NCBI GenBank assembly: GCA_947498415.1
Contig: CANMKB010000003.1
Span: 534,987-598,986 of the forward strand
Source: an uncultured Paracoccaceae bacterium
GTDB taxonomy: Bacteria > Pseudomonadota > Alphaproteobacteria > Rhodobacterales > Rhodobacteraceae
Reading direction: 5' to 3'
Length of the DNA: 64,000 bases
Below the pieces are notes generated by a model. It saw nothing but the letters and a program-made list of their open reading frames with translations. It made no database searches and was not told the DNA's origin. Position numbers and translations under genes: made by a program. This document shows positions 27,850-35,347 of the stretch, piece by piece. The number at the start of each line of letters is the position of its first letter. Position 1 is the first letter of the stretch.

Positions 27850-30800
27850 ATGGCTAAGAAAATGCTTATCGATGCCACTCACGCGGAAGAAACCCGCGTT
27901 GTGGTGGTGGATGGAAACAAGGTTGAGGAATTTGACTTTGAATCCGAAAACAAACGCCAGCTTGCTGGCAACATCTATCTAGCAAAAGTAACACGGGTCG
28001 AACCGTCGCTTCAGGCGGCCTTTGTCGACTATGGCGGAAATCGTCATGGTTTTCTGGCATTCTCAGAAATCCACCCGGATTACTATCAGATCCCAACAGC
28101 TGACCGCGAGGCACTGATGGAGGAAGAACGCGCTTACGCTGAGGCGATGAAAGCGCAGGATGAAGAAGACGAAAAACCTAAGCCCAAGCGCAGCCGTCGG
28201 TCGCGTTCACGGTCTAAGGCGGCTGATGTTGTTGAAACAACAGATGCACCTGAGTCGACAGATGCTGCAGAAACTGCACCAGCCACAACACCAGCCAACG
28301 ACACAATCGAGGGCATGGAAACCATTGATCTGCACGATCAGGCCGAAGGTCAAGATACCGTTGCAGACGCAGAAATCGTAACTGACGAACCTGCAAAGCC
28401 GATTGAAAAAACAGAAACGGTTGACGAAACCGTTGAGGTCGCATCCGAGGACGTGCCTGCAGAAGACGCTGTTCAAGAACCAGCCGCTGAGACCGAAGTC
28501 GCAGATGCAGACGTGGACAGCTCTGATGAGGACGGCGCTAAAGACGACGGTAAAGGCAAGCCGGGGCAGACGATGGCTGCCAAGTCTGAAGATAAAGACG
28601 CTGTTGCAACTCAAGACCCTGAAACCGGCGAAGAAACCGAAACAGCAGCTGAAACACCTGCAGAAGATACTAAAGACGCTTCTGCTGACGAAGAGACATC
28701 TGAAACAGATGGGTCTGGCGATAGTGCAGAAGAGACAGCTGACGCAAAATCTGATGAATCCTCTGAGGATACATCTGAGGCCGCCGCCTCTGGTGACTCT
28801 AACGAAGACGAAGCTGAAGGCAAAAGCAAACGTCGCCAACCGCGTCGCAAGCGTTCTAAAGCGAGCGAAAAAGACGACTCAATTGAATCTGTTGCAGATG
28901 ATGACGACAGCGACGACATTCGCCCGCCACGCAAACCACGTGCGCGCCGTTATAAAATTCAAGAAGTCATCAAGGTTCGCCAAATCCTTTTGGTGCAGGT
29001 TGTTAAAGAAGAGCGCGGAAACAAAGGCGCGGCTTTGACAACATACCTAAGCTTGGCAGGCCGCTATTGTGTTCTTATGCCAAACACAGCACGCGGTGGT
29101 GGCATCAGCCGCAAGATCACCAACGTGACCGACCGTAAGAAGCTAAAAGAAATCGCGGGCGAGATCGACGTGCCACAAGGGGCAGGTCTGATCATCCGGA
29201 CAGCGGGCGCCAAACGCACCAAGTCTGAAATCAAGCGCGACTATGAATACCTTCAACGCCTGTGGGAACAGATCCGCGAGCTGACGCTGAAATCTGTCGC
29301 GCCTGCGAAAATCTATGAAGAAGGCGATTTGATCAAACGGTCGATCCGCGATCTATATTCGCGCGAGATTGACGAAGTTTTGGTCGAGGGCGAACGCGGC
29401 TACCGCATCGCCAAGGACTTCATGAAAATGATCATGCCGTCCCACGCCAAGAACGTGAAAAACTACCAAGACGCGCTGCCGCTCTTTGCCCGCTATCAGG
29501 TCGAAAGCTATCTGGGTGGCATGTTCAATCCAACGGTTCAGCTGAAATCCGGTGGTTATATCGTGATCGGTGTCACCGAAGCTTTGGTGGCCATCGACGT
29601 GAACTCAGGTCGTGCGACCAAAGAAGGCAGCATCGAAGACACCGCAACCAAGACCAACCTGGAAGCGGCCGAAGAAGTGGCCCGCCAATTGCGTCTGCGT
29701 GACCTTGCCGGTTTGATCGTGATCGATTTCATCGACATGGACGAGCGCAAGAACAACACCGCGGTTGAGAAACGTCTGAAAGACAAGCTGAAAACCGACC
29801 GTGCCCGCATTCAGGTCAGCCGGATTTCTGGCTTTGGTCTGTTGGAAATGTCGCGTCAGCGTCTGCGTCCAGGTATGATCGAGGCAACAACTCAGCCATG
29901 TGCGCATTGTCATGGTACAGGCTTGATCCGTTCTGATGATAACCTTGCTTTGAACATCCTGCGCCAAATCGAAGAGGAAGGCACACGCCGTCGCTCTCGT
30001 GAGGTTCTGGTGAAAGCGCCCGTCGCGATTGCCAACTACTTGATGAACCAAAAGCGCGAACACATCGCTCAGATCGAATCCCGCTATGGGTTGTCAGTTC
30101 GGGTTGAGGCAGATGTGCATCTGATCTCTCCGGACTTCACCCTCGAGAAGTTCAAAACGGCGACACGTGTTGTGCCAGAGGCAACTGCGCCTGTGGTCTC
30201 TGTTGATACAAGCCTCATGGATCAGATCGACAGCGACATCGAAGATGCCGAAGTTGTGGAAGAGACCCCGGTCGAGGATGACGAGACCAAGCCAAAGAAA
30301 CGCCGCCGTCGTCGTCGTCGTCGTAAGCCACGTAGCGATGAAGCTGGTGAAAACGGCGAAACACAAGACGGAGCTGATCAGGACGCGACAGAGGAGAAAT
30401 CCGAAGACGCATCTGAGGCAAAGGCTGACACGGTCGAGACTGAAGCTGAAGAAAAGCCAAAGTCTCGGAGCCGCTCGCGCAGCCGCAGCCGGTCTCGCAG
30501 CAAGAAAACCGATGAGACCGCAGCAGCGGAAGCAACCGGTGAAACGGCTGATGCACCTATGGCTACCATCGAAGAGCCTGCCACCAAAACCGAAGACGCA
30601 GGTGTCGTAGACACAGCTGTTGTCGTCGAAGTGGCTGAAACTGCAGAGAAACCTGCCGTCGTGGAAGAGGCCGCTCCAACCGAAGTTGCACCTGAAGCAG
30701 ACGGTGAAGTGATGGAAAAGGCCCCAGAGCCGGAGGCCGCACCTCAAGAGTCAGAAGCGGTTGCCGTCTCAGAGCCGGCCGTGTCTGAGCCGGTCGCAGA

Positions 30801-30873
30801 ACCGGTTGTCGAGGCGAAATCAGACGAACCACCCAAGCCAAAACGGCGCGGTTGGTGGTCAATGGGGCGCTAA
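27850..30873 (+). CDS. rne: Ribonuclease E
   Basis: A 1007-residue endoribonuclease of the degradosome. The N-terminal S1 domain begins near residue 36 and is interrupted from about 84 to 365 by a low-complexity insert rich in Glu, Asp, Thr and Ala that starts with an Arg-Ser stretch; S1 resumes at VIKVRQILLVQV. The 5' sensor and DNase I-like parts follow, with VAIDVNSGRAT and IDFIDMDERKN supplying the catalytic aspartates, and the zinc-link CAHCHGTG near 684. The C-terminal 220 residues are disordered, with Arg-rich and SR-repeat segments and a conserved RRGWWSMGR tip. I use the ATG at 27850, matching the family start KKMLIDATHAEE; an upstream in-frame extension of 65 codons is rejected. Confidence 0.96.
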   Translation: MAKKMLIDATHAEETRVVVVDGNKVEEFDFESENKRQLAGNIYLAKVTRVEPSLQAAFVDYGGNRHGFLAFSEIHPDYYQIPTADREALMEEERAYAEAMKAQDEEDEKPKPKRSRRSRSRSKAADVVETTDAPESTDAAETAPATTPANDTIEGMETIDLHDQAEGQDTVADAEIVTDEPAKPIEKTETVDETVEVASEDVPAEDAVQEPAAETEVADADVDSSDEDGAKDDGKGKPGQTMAAKSEDKDAVATQDPETGEETETAAETPAEDTKDASADEETSETDGSGDSAEETADAKSDESSEDTSEAAASGDSNEDEAEGKSKRRQPRRKRSKASEKDDSIESVADDDDSDDIRPPRKPRARRYKIQEVIKVRQILLVQVVKEERGNKGAALTTYLSLAGRYCVLMPNTARGGGISRKITNVTDRKKLKEIAGEIDVPQGAGLIIRTAGAKRTKSEIKRDYEYLQRLWEQIRELTLKSVAPAKIYEEGDLIKRSIRDLYSREIDEVLVEGERGYRIAKDFMKMIMPSHAKNVKNYQDALPLFARYQVESYLGGMFNPTVQLKSGGYIVIGVTEALVAIDVNSGRATKEGSIEDTATKTNLEAAEEVARQLRLRDLAGLIVIDFIDMDERKNNTAVEKRLKDKLKTDRARIQVSRISGFGLLEMSRQRLRPGMIEATTQPCAHCHGTGLIRSDDNLALNILRQIEEEGTRRRSREVLVKAPVAIANYLMNQKREHIAQIESRYGLSVRVEADVHLISPDFTLEKFKTATRVVPEATAPVVSVDTSLMDQIDSDIEDAEVVEETPVEDDETKPKKRRRRRRRRKPRSDEAGENGETQDGADQDATEEKSEDASEAKADTVETEAEEKPKSRSRSRSRSRSRSKKTDETAAAEATGETADAPMATIEEPATKTEDAGVVDTAVVVEVAETAEKPAVVEEAAPTEVAPEADGEVMEKAPEPEAAPQESEAVAVSEPAVSEPVAEPVVEAKSDEPPKPKRRGWWSMGR

Positions 30874-30881
30874 GATTGTTT

Positions 30882-30910
30882 AAAACGCCGGGCCCTGCGC
30901 CCGGCGTTTT
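30882..30910 (+). terminator. Intrinsic terminator of rne
   Basis: Twelve-base-pair stem AAAACGCCGGGC/GCCCGGCGTTTT with a CCTGC loop, beginning eight bases after the rne stop codon. Strong on either strand. Confidence 0.9.
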
Positions 30911-30941
30911 CATTTGTACACCTGTCCATATAGAATTTCCG

Positions 30942-31424
30942 ATGAAATCAGACATTTCTTTTATCCGTTTGTCAGACGTCGATCCTGCTGAAATCATTCA
31001 GCACATGTCTGATCCACGCGTGGCAGAACACATGCCGCTGCTGACGTTTAAGTGGGATGAGGTCGCCGTCGCAAAATTTGTTGCCACCAAAGAAGACTGC
31101 TGGCAACGCGATGGATTGGGACATTGGGCCATTCTATCCAACTCAAAATATGTTGGCTGGGGTGGCTTTCAAAAAGAAGGCGATGAATGGGATTTTGGGC
31201 TGGTTCTTAAGCCTGATTGTTTTGGCTTAGGCGGTCCAATTTTTCGGAAAGCCATCGACTTTGCATTTGCCGATGATCGTATTCCATTTGTGACGTTTCT
31301 ATTACCGCCATCTCGTAAAAATCTTGGTGCGCTTAAGCGCATCGGTGCCACGTTTGTCGGAGAGGTCGATTATACCGGGTCGACCTTTCGAAAGTACCGG
31401 CTGGACACTCAGGTATCATCCTGA
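30942..31424 (+). CDS. GNAT family N-acetyltransferase
   Basis: A 160-residue acetyl-CoA-dependent acyltransferase of the GNAT fold. The order of elements (VAEHMPL, then WAILSNSKYVGWGGFQ as the beta4 strand, then the pyrophosphate-binding helix after LGGPIFRKAIDFAF, then LLPPSRKNLGALKRIGA) fits the Acetyltransf_3 group, although the usual Q/RxxGxG/A loop is degenerate (CFGLGG). The ATG at 30942 opens the domain. It lies after the rne terminator and converges on tusA with a 10-base gap. Substrate unknown. Confidence 0.8.
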   Translation: MKSDISFIRLSDVDPAEIIQHMSDPRVAEHMPLLTFKWDEVAVAKFVATKEDCWQRDGLGHWAILSNSKYVGWGGFQKEGDEWDFGLVLKPDCFGLGGPIFRKAIDFAFADDRIPFVTFLLPPSRKNLGALKRIGATFVGEVDYTGSTFRKYRLDTQVSS

Positions 31425-31434
31425 AAACAAAGGC

Positions 31435-31668
31435 TTACGCGCCTTTTTTCACCACAAAGGCAAAGCCGTCTTTGATCTCTGTGCTGCTGACCAATTGATG
31501 ACCTTGTTCGTTACAGAAATGCGGCACATCCACGATGGATGCTGGATCATCCGCAAGCAGTCGAATGTGATCACCAGCTTGCAACGGTTGCATCCGTTTA
31601 CGTAGTTTCAAAACGGGCAAAGGGCACAGCAGGCCAAAGGCATCAATTTCGGGCATTGTATCAGTCAT
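31435..31668 (-). CDS. TusA family sulfurtransferase
   Basis: A 77-residue sulfur carrier of the TusA/YedF/SirA family. The motif FGLLCPLPVLKLRKRM contains the persulfide-bearing cysteine in CPxP, and the remainder has the expected beta-alpha-beta-alpha-beta spacing, including ADDPASIVDVPHFC. Such proteins hand sulfur to tRNA thiolation or molybdenum-cofactor enzymes; with no partner genes adjacent the pathway is not fixed. It is divergent from ccdA. Confidence 0.9.
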   Translation of the reverse strand: MTDTMPEIDAFGLLCPLPVLKLRKRMQPLQAGDHIRLLADDPASIVDVPHFCNEQGHQLVSSTEIKDGFAFVVKKGA

Positions 31669-31772
31669 AAACGTTGGCTTAATCGCGATGTTTCATTCTG
31701 TCCACAACCTTGTGAGCCTGCTGTGATGTTATGCCCCGTGACGGCTGCCTTTAGATCGCCTATGTCGAATAT

Positions 31773-32522
31773 ATGTTTGGAATCGAAATCATAGACGCAG
31801 CCCTGCTGCCTGCGATGATCGTCGCCCTCGCGGCTGGGTTTATCTCATTTCTTAGCCCATGCGTGCTACCCATTGTGCCGCCGTATCTGGCCTACATGAG
31901 CGGCGTCTCGGTCACGGACCTGTCAGAGGGCAAAGCCAAGAACAAAGCGATCTTGCCAGCCATGTTCTTTGTACTGGGCCTGTCGACGGTGTTTCTATTC
32001 CTCGGGTTCACTGCGTCTGCAATTGGATCGATATTTCTTGAATACCAACAATGGTTTAACACCGCTGCGGGTATTTTGGTGATGTTCTTTGGGGCGCATT
32101 TCATTGGTGTCTATCGCATTGGTTTTCTTGATCGCGAAGCGCGGCTTGATGTGGGCGACCGTGGTGGCAGCGCGTTTGGTGCCTATATTCTGGGCTTGGC
32201 CTTTGCCTTTGGTTGGACGCCCTGCATTGGCCCACAGCTTGGCGCGATCCTGTCAATGGCTGCTTCCGAAGCGTCGATTGCCCGCGGCACGTTGTTGTTG
32301 GCGCTTTATGCAATTGGCCTTGGGGTTCCATTCCTTCTTGTTGCAGCGTTCTTGCCACGTTTGACGGGCCTGATGGGCTGGATGAAACGCCATATGGAAC
32401 AGATCGAGCGCGTAATGGGCCTGCTTTTGTGGACAATTGGTCTATTGATGCTCACCGGTGGTTTCGCTGCATTCTCTTATTGGTTGCTTGAAATGTTCCC
32501 AGCCTTGGCGCTTGTCGGATAA
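31773..32522 (+). CDS. ccdA: Cytochrome c biogenesis protein CcdA (DsbD transmembrane family)
   Basis: A 249-residue inner-membrane protein with six hydrophobic helices. The two redox cysteines that move electrons across the membrane are seen in FLSPCVLPIVPPY near residue 30 and FGWTPCIGPQLG near 150. CcdA passes reducing power from thioredoxin to periplasmic apocytochrome c and heme-handling thiol proteins. It stands beside the divergent tusA gene; other ccm genes are not in the window. Confidence 0.93.
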   Translation: MFGIEIIDAALLPAMIVALAAGFISFLSPCVLPIVPPYLAYMSGVSVTDLSEGKAKNKAILPAMFFVLGLSTVFLFLGFTASAIGSIFLEYQQWFNTAAGILVMFFGAHFIGVYRIGFLDREARLDVGDRGGSAFGAYILGLAFAFGWTPCIGPQLGAILSMAASEASIARGTLLLALYAIGLGVPFLLVAAFLPRLTGLMGWMKRHMEQIERVMGLLLWTIGLLMLTGGFAAFSYWLLEMFPALALVG

Positions 32523-32573
32523 CAGGTTAGTCTTGTTGTAACGATGCGCAGATAAACTGCGCCGGAGACAAGC

Positions 32574-33788
32574 GTGGCCGAGCAGATGCCAAACCCTATT
32601 GCAAAACGCCGGGTGTTTTACATCCCTGGCTATGATCCAATTCACCCGCGTCGGTATCGCGAACTGTATCGCAAAGAAGGCGCGGCACAGGCTGATGTTT
32701 CTGACTACGACATCACGCTAAAGCCCAAGCAAACCTCGGGCGCCTATGGTTGGCGTGTCGAAGGCCAGATCGAAGATCATGCCACCACCAGCGACATAGA
32801 AGTGCTTGTTTGGGCAGACATCGTGCGCGACAGCATGGATGTGGGTATTTGGGCGACCTACAAACAATTGGCCCGGACCGCATGGCTGTATATTGGTTCG
32901 GGCGCCTTGTGGCGCTTGATGAAATTGCGCAAAGGCCCTGTTATTGCTGCACTCTATCCGGTTGTGTTCCTATTGGTGCAATTGGTTTTGTCTTTGCTGG
33001 CCGCTTATGGGTTGGGCAAACTCATCACGATGTTTTTGCCTTGGTGGGCCGGGTTTGCCGGTCTTGCGATTGTGCCGGGCTTGTTGAATTGGTTCAAACG
33101 CAAAGACAACAAATTCTTTGCCTACTATCTGATGCACGACTACGCCTATTCCGCAGCCACCAAAGGCTCCAACGCACCAGAGCTTGAGGCACGGATGGCA
33201 GAATTTACATCCCGCATTGCCGAGGCGCTCACAGAAGATGTGGATGAGGTGCTGGTGGTGGGCCACAGCTCTGGCGCACATCTTGCGGTTTCGGTTTTGT
33301 CTGATCTCATCCGCGCAGGGCAGGTGCCAGAACATGGGCCGGTGCTGTCGTTCTTGTCATTGGGGCAGGTGGTGCCGATGGTGTCTTTCCTGCCCGAGGC
33401 CAAACGGTTGCGTCGTGATCTGGCGTACCTTTGTCAGCGCGATGAATTGGCCTGGGTTGATGTGACAGCCCCCGGAGATGGCTGTGCTTTTGCATTGTGT
33501 GATCCAGTAAGCGTCAGCGGCGTCGCCCCTGAAACTGGCAAAAAATGGCCCTTGGTTTTATCGGCTGCCTTTACCCAAACGCTGAGTGCGGAACGCTGGA
33601 GAGAACTGCGTTGGAAGTTTTTTCGCCTGCATTTTCAATATCTTTGCGCCTTCGATAACCCCGGAGCCTATGATTACTTCAAGATCACAGCGGGGCCGCA
33701 AACCCTAGCGTCGCGGTTTGCGGGGCGCAGTGCCTCTGGCTCTCGCATCGAGGTGCCGGTGAACAAATTTACCGAGGTGGCCGCATGA
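32574..33788 (+). CDS. Membrane-associated alpha/beta hydrolase
   Basis: A 404-residue protein with a central pair of membrane helices (about residues 125-170) and an alpha/beta-hydrolase segment. The nucleophile elbow is VVGHSSGAHL near residue 230. The start is a GTG with a GGAG site eight bases upstream. Its stop overlaps the P450 start (ATGA), so the two proteins are translationally coupled and probably work together, for example on a lipid-like ester. I do not recognise a characterised relative. Confidence 0.8.
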   Translation: MAEQMPNPIAKRRVFYIPGYDPIHPRRYRELYRKEGAAQADVSDYDITLKPKQTSGAYGWRVEGQIEDHATTSDIEVLVWADIVRDSMDVGIWATYKQLARTAWLYIGSGALWRLMKLRKGPVIAALYPVVFLLVQLVLSLLAAYGLGKLITMFLPWWAGFAGLAIVPGLLNWFKRKDNKFFAYYLMHDYAYSAATKGSNAPELEARMAEFTSRIAEALTEDVDEVLVVGHSSGAHLAVSVLSDLIRAGQVPEHGPVLSFLSLGQVVPMVSFLPEAKRLRRDLAYLCQRDELAWVDVTAPGDGCAFALCDPVSVSGVAPETGKKWPLVLSAAFTQTLSAERWRELRWKFFRLHFQYLCAFDNPGAYDYFKITAGPQTLASRFAGRSASGSRIEVPVNKFTEVAA

Positions 33789-35140
33789 CGGCCCTGCCAC
33801 CCAAGCCACCATCACGCCCAGATCGGGTGTCGTTGTGGCAATACGCCAAGCTGTTTAAACAAGATCTTTTGTCAGCCCAACCCGCACGATTGTACCGCGC
33901 GTGGATGGCTGAATTTCGTACGCCGTTCTTTAGATCGTATTTGCTTAATCAGCCCGAACTTGTGAAAACCGTTTTAAAGGAACGGCCAGATGATTTCCCG
34001 AAATCAAGCCGCGTGTCCGAAGGGTTGCGGCCCTTGCTTGGGAATTCAGTGTTTCTGACCAATGGCGAGGTTTGGAAAAAACAGCGCCGTATCATCGACC
34101 CTGCATTTGAAGGCGGGCGGTTGCGCGATACCTTTCCCGCCATTTGGCATTCGGCCGAGGCGATGGTGGCCCATCTTGATCAGAACGTCGGCCAAGATAT
34201 TGAGATAGAAGAGAAAACTAGCTACGCGGCCGCTGATGTGATCTTTCGCACGTTGTTTTCAATTCCCATTGAGCATGAGATTGCTTCGAAGGTTTTTAGC
34301 CAGTTTCGCGACTATCAACGCAGCCAGCCGATTTTGAATGTGGCTGCTTTATTGCCAATGCCAAAATGGATGCCACGGTTTTTCAGTCGTCGCACAAAAG
34401 AGACCGCAGCCTCTATTCGGGCACTTATCACGGAATTGACCAGTGCACGGATGGCGCAGATCCATGCGGGGACCGCACCCGATGATCTGGCCACCAAAAT
34501 CATGACAACCGCAGACCCAGAAACGGGAGAGATCTTCAGCACCGAAGAGATGGTGGATCAAGTCGCGATCTTTTTCTTGGCGGGTCATGAAACGAGTGCC
34601 TCGGCCTTGGCGTGGACGCTGTATTTGATGGCGCTTTATCCTGAGTGGCAGGAAAAATTGGCAGAAGAGGCACAAGTGTTGTCAGAGCCAGACTTTTCTG
34701 TGGTGCGACAACTTCCATTGAGCCGTGATGTGTTTCGGGAATCTTTGCGTTTGTATCCACCGGTTCCGATGATGGTACGTCAGTCATCTCAGCCCGAGAC
34801 ATTTCGCGATCGAAAAATCAAACGCGGTGCGCAAATGGTGTTGTCACCTTGGCATGTTCATCGTCACGAACGATTGTGGGACAATCCAGATGGGTTTGAT
34901 CCAACACGGTGGCAAAGTGAAAATGGCAAGCAATGTCAACGCGATGCCTATATGCCGTTCTCGGCAGGGCCGCGGGTGTGTACCGGAGCTGGGTTTGCGA
35001 TGGTCGAAGGTGTGATCTTGCTGTCGATGATCTTAAAGCACTTCAAGATCGAAGCGGTTTCAGGCAAAGAACCTGTGCCGGTGGCTCATCTGACGGTGCG
35101 CAGCAAAGATGGAATTTGGTTGCGTCTGGCGCGTAGGTAA
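33785..35140 (+). CDS. Cytochrome P450
   Basis: A 451-residue soluble heme-thiolate monooxygenase. The I-helix oxygen motif is AGHETSAS, the K-helix ExxR is in ESLRLYPP, and the heme loop FSAGPRVCTGAGF carries the proximal cysteine near residue 399. The sequence resembles the class with CYP4/CYP102-like catalytic domains, but no fused reductase is present and no ferredoxin or reductase gene is adjacent. It is coupled to the upstream hydrolase by a four-base overlap. Substrate unknown; fatty acids or terpenoids are typical for related proteins. Confidence 0.93.
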   Translation: MTALPPKPPSRPDRVSLWQYAKLFKQDLLSAQPARLYRAWMAEFRTPFFRSYLLNQPELVKTVLKERPDDFPKSSRVSEGLRPLLGNSVFLTNGEVWKKQRRIIDPAFEGGRLRDTFPAIWHSAEAMVAHLDQNVGQDIEIEEKTSYAAADVIFRTLFSIPIEHEIASKVFSQFRDYQRSQPILNVAALLPMPKWMPRFFSRRTKETAASIRALITELTSARMAQIHAGTAPDDLATKIMTTADPETGEIFSTEEMVDQVAIFFLAGHETSASALAWTLYLMALYPEWQEKLAEEAQVLSEPDFSVVRQLPLSRDVFRESLRLYPPVPMMVRQSSQPETFRDRKIKRGAQMVLSPWHVHRHERLWDNPDGFDPTRWQSENGKQCQRDAYMPFSAGPRVCTGAGFAMVEGVILLSMILKHFKIEAVSGKEPVPVAHLTVRSKDGIWLRLARR

Positions 35141-35158
35141 AGGTGCGTAGATAAAGGG

Positions 35159-35198
35159 GAGGGGCTTTGCCCCTCGCCGTGAAATCAAAGATTTCGCG
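35159..35198 (+). terminator. Two tandem hairpins after the P450 gene
   Basis: GAGGGGC-TTT-GCCCCTC at 35159-35175 is followed by a 9-bp stem around GAAATC-AAA-GATTTC at 35178-35198. Neither has a T-tract of its own; the first one downstream is inside the repeat at 35209. Confidence 0.6.
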
Positions 35199-35208
35199 GC
35201 TCACCCCA

Positions 35209-35230
35209 GAGTATTTTTAGAAAGATGAAG
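35209..35230 (+). repeat. 22-bp post-terminator repeat, copy 3
   Basis: Same 22 bases as copies 1 and 4, beginning GAGTATTTTT and ending AAAGATGAAG. It is preceded by CACCCCA and the two hairpins after the P450 gene, and ends two bases from the stop codon of the convergent entericidin-like gene. Confidence 0.8.
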
Positions 35231-35232
35231 CA

Positions 35233-35346
35233 TTAGAACCACGTGGAGACACGTCTTGCGCCCCCCGAGATGTCATCGCCAATACCTTCGACAGTGGCAC
35301 AACCCGCGAGGGTTGCGCAAAAAACAAAAATGAGGGCTGTTCGCAT
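35233..35346 (-). CDS. Entericidin-like small lipoprotein
   Basis: A 37-residue lipoprotein precursor. It begins MRTALIFVFCATLAGC, giving a short signal peptide with the lipobox LAGC, and the mature part reads CATVEGIGDDISGG, the entericidin A/B pattern (a cysteine, then VEGxGxDI). Entericidins are tiny envelope lipoproteins; in E. coli they are an antidote/toxin pair linked to stationary-phase lysis. Its start codon lies one base after the stop of the upstream YejA-like gene (TAA-G-ATG), so translation is almost certainly coupled. The gene is easily missed because of its size. Confidence 0.85.
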   Translation of the reverse strand: MRTALIFVFCATLAGCATVEGIGDDISGGARRVSTWF

Positions 35347-35347
35347 C

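Noticed and set aside
28207..28839. 210-residue antisense frame and repeat-rich appearance in the rne insert
   Set aside because: It is opposite a Glu/Asp/Thr-rich low-complexity segment, which produces long antisense frames and codon-level repeats; not a gene and not a CRISPR array.
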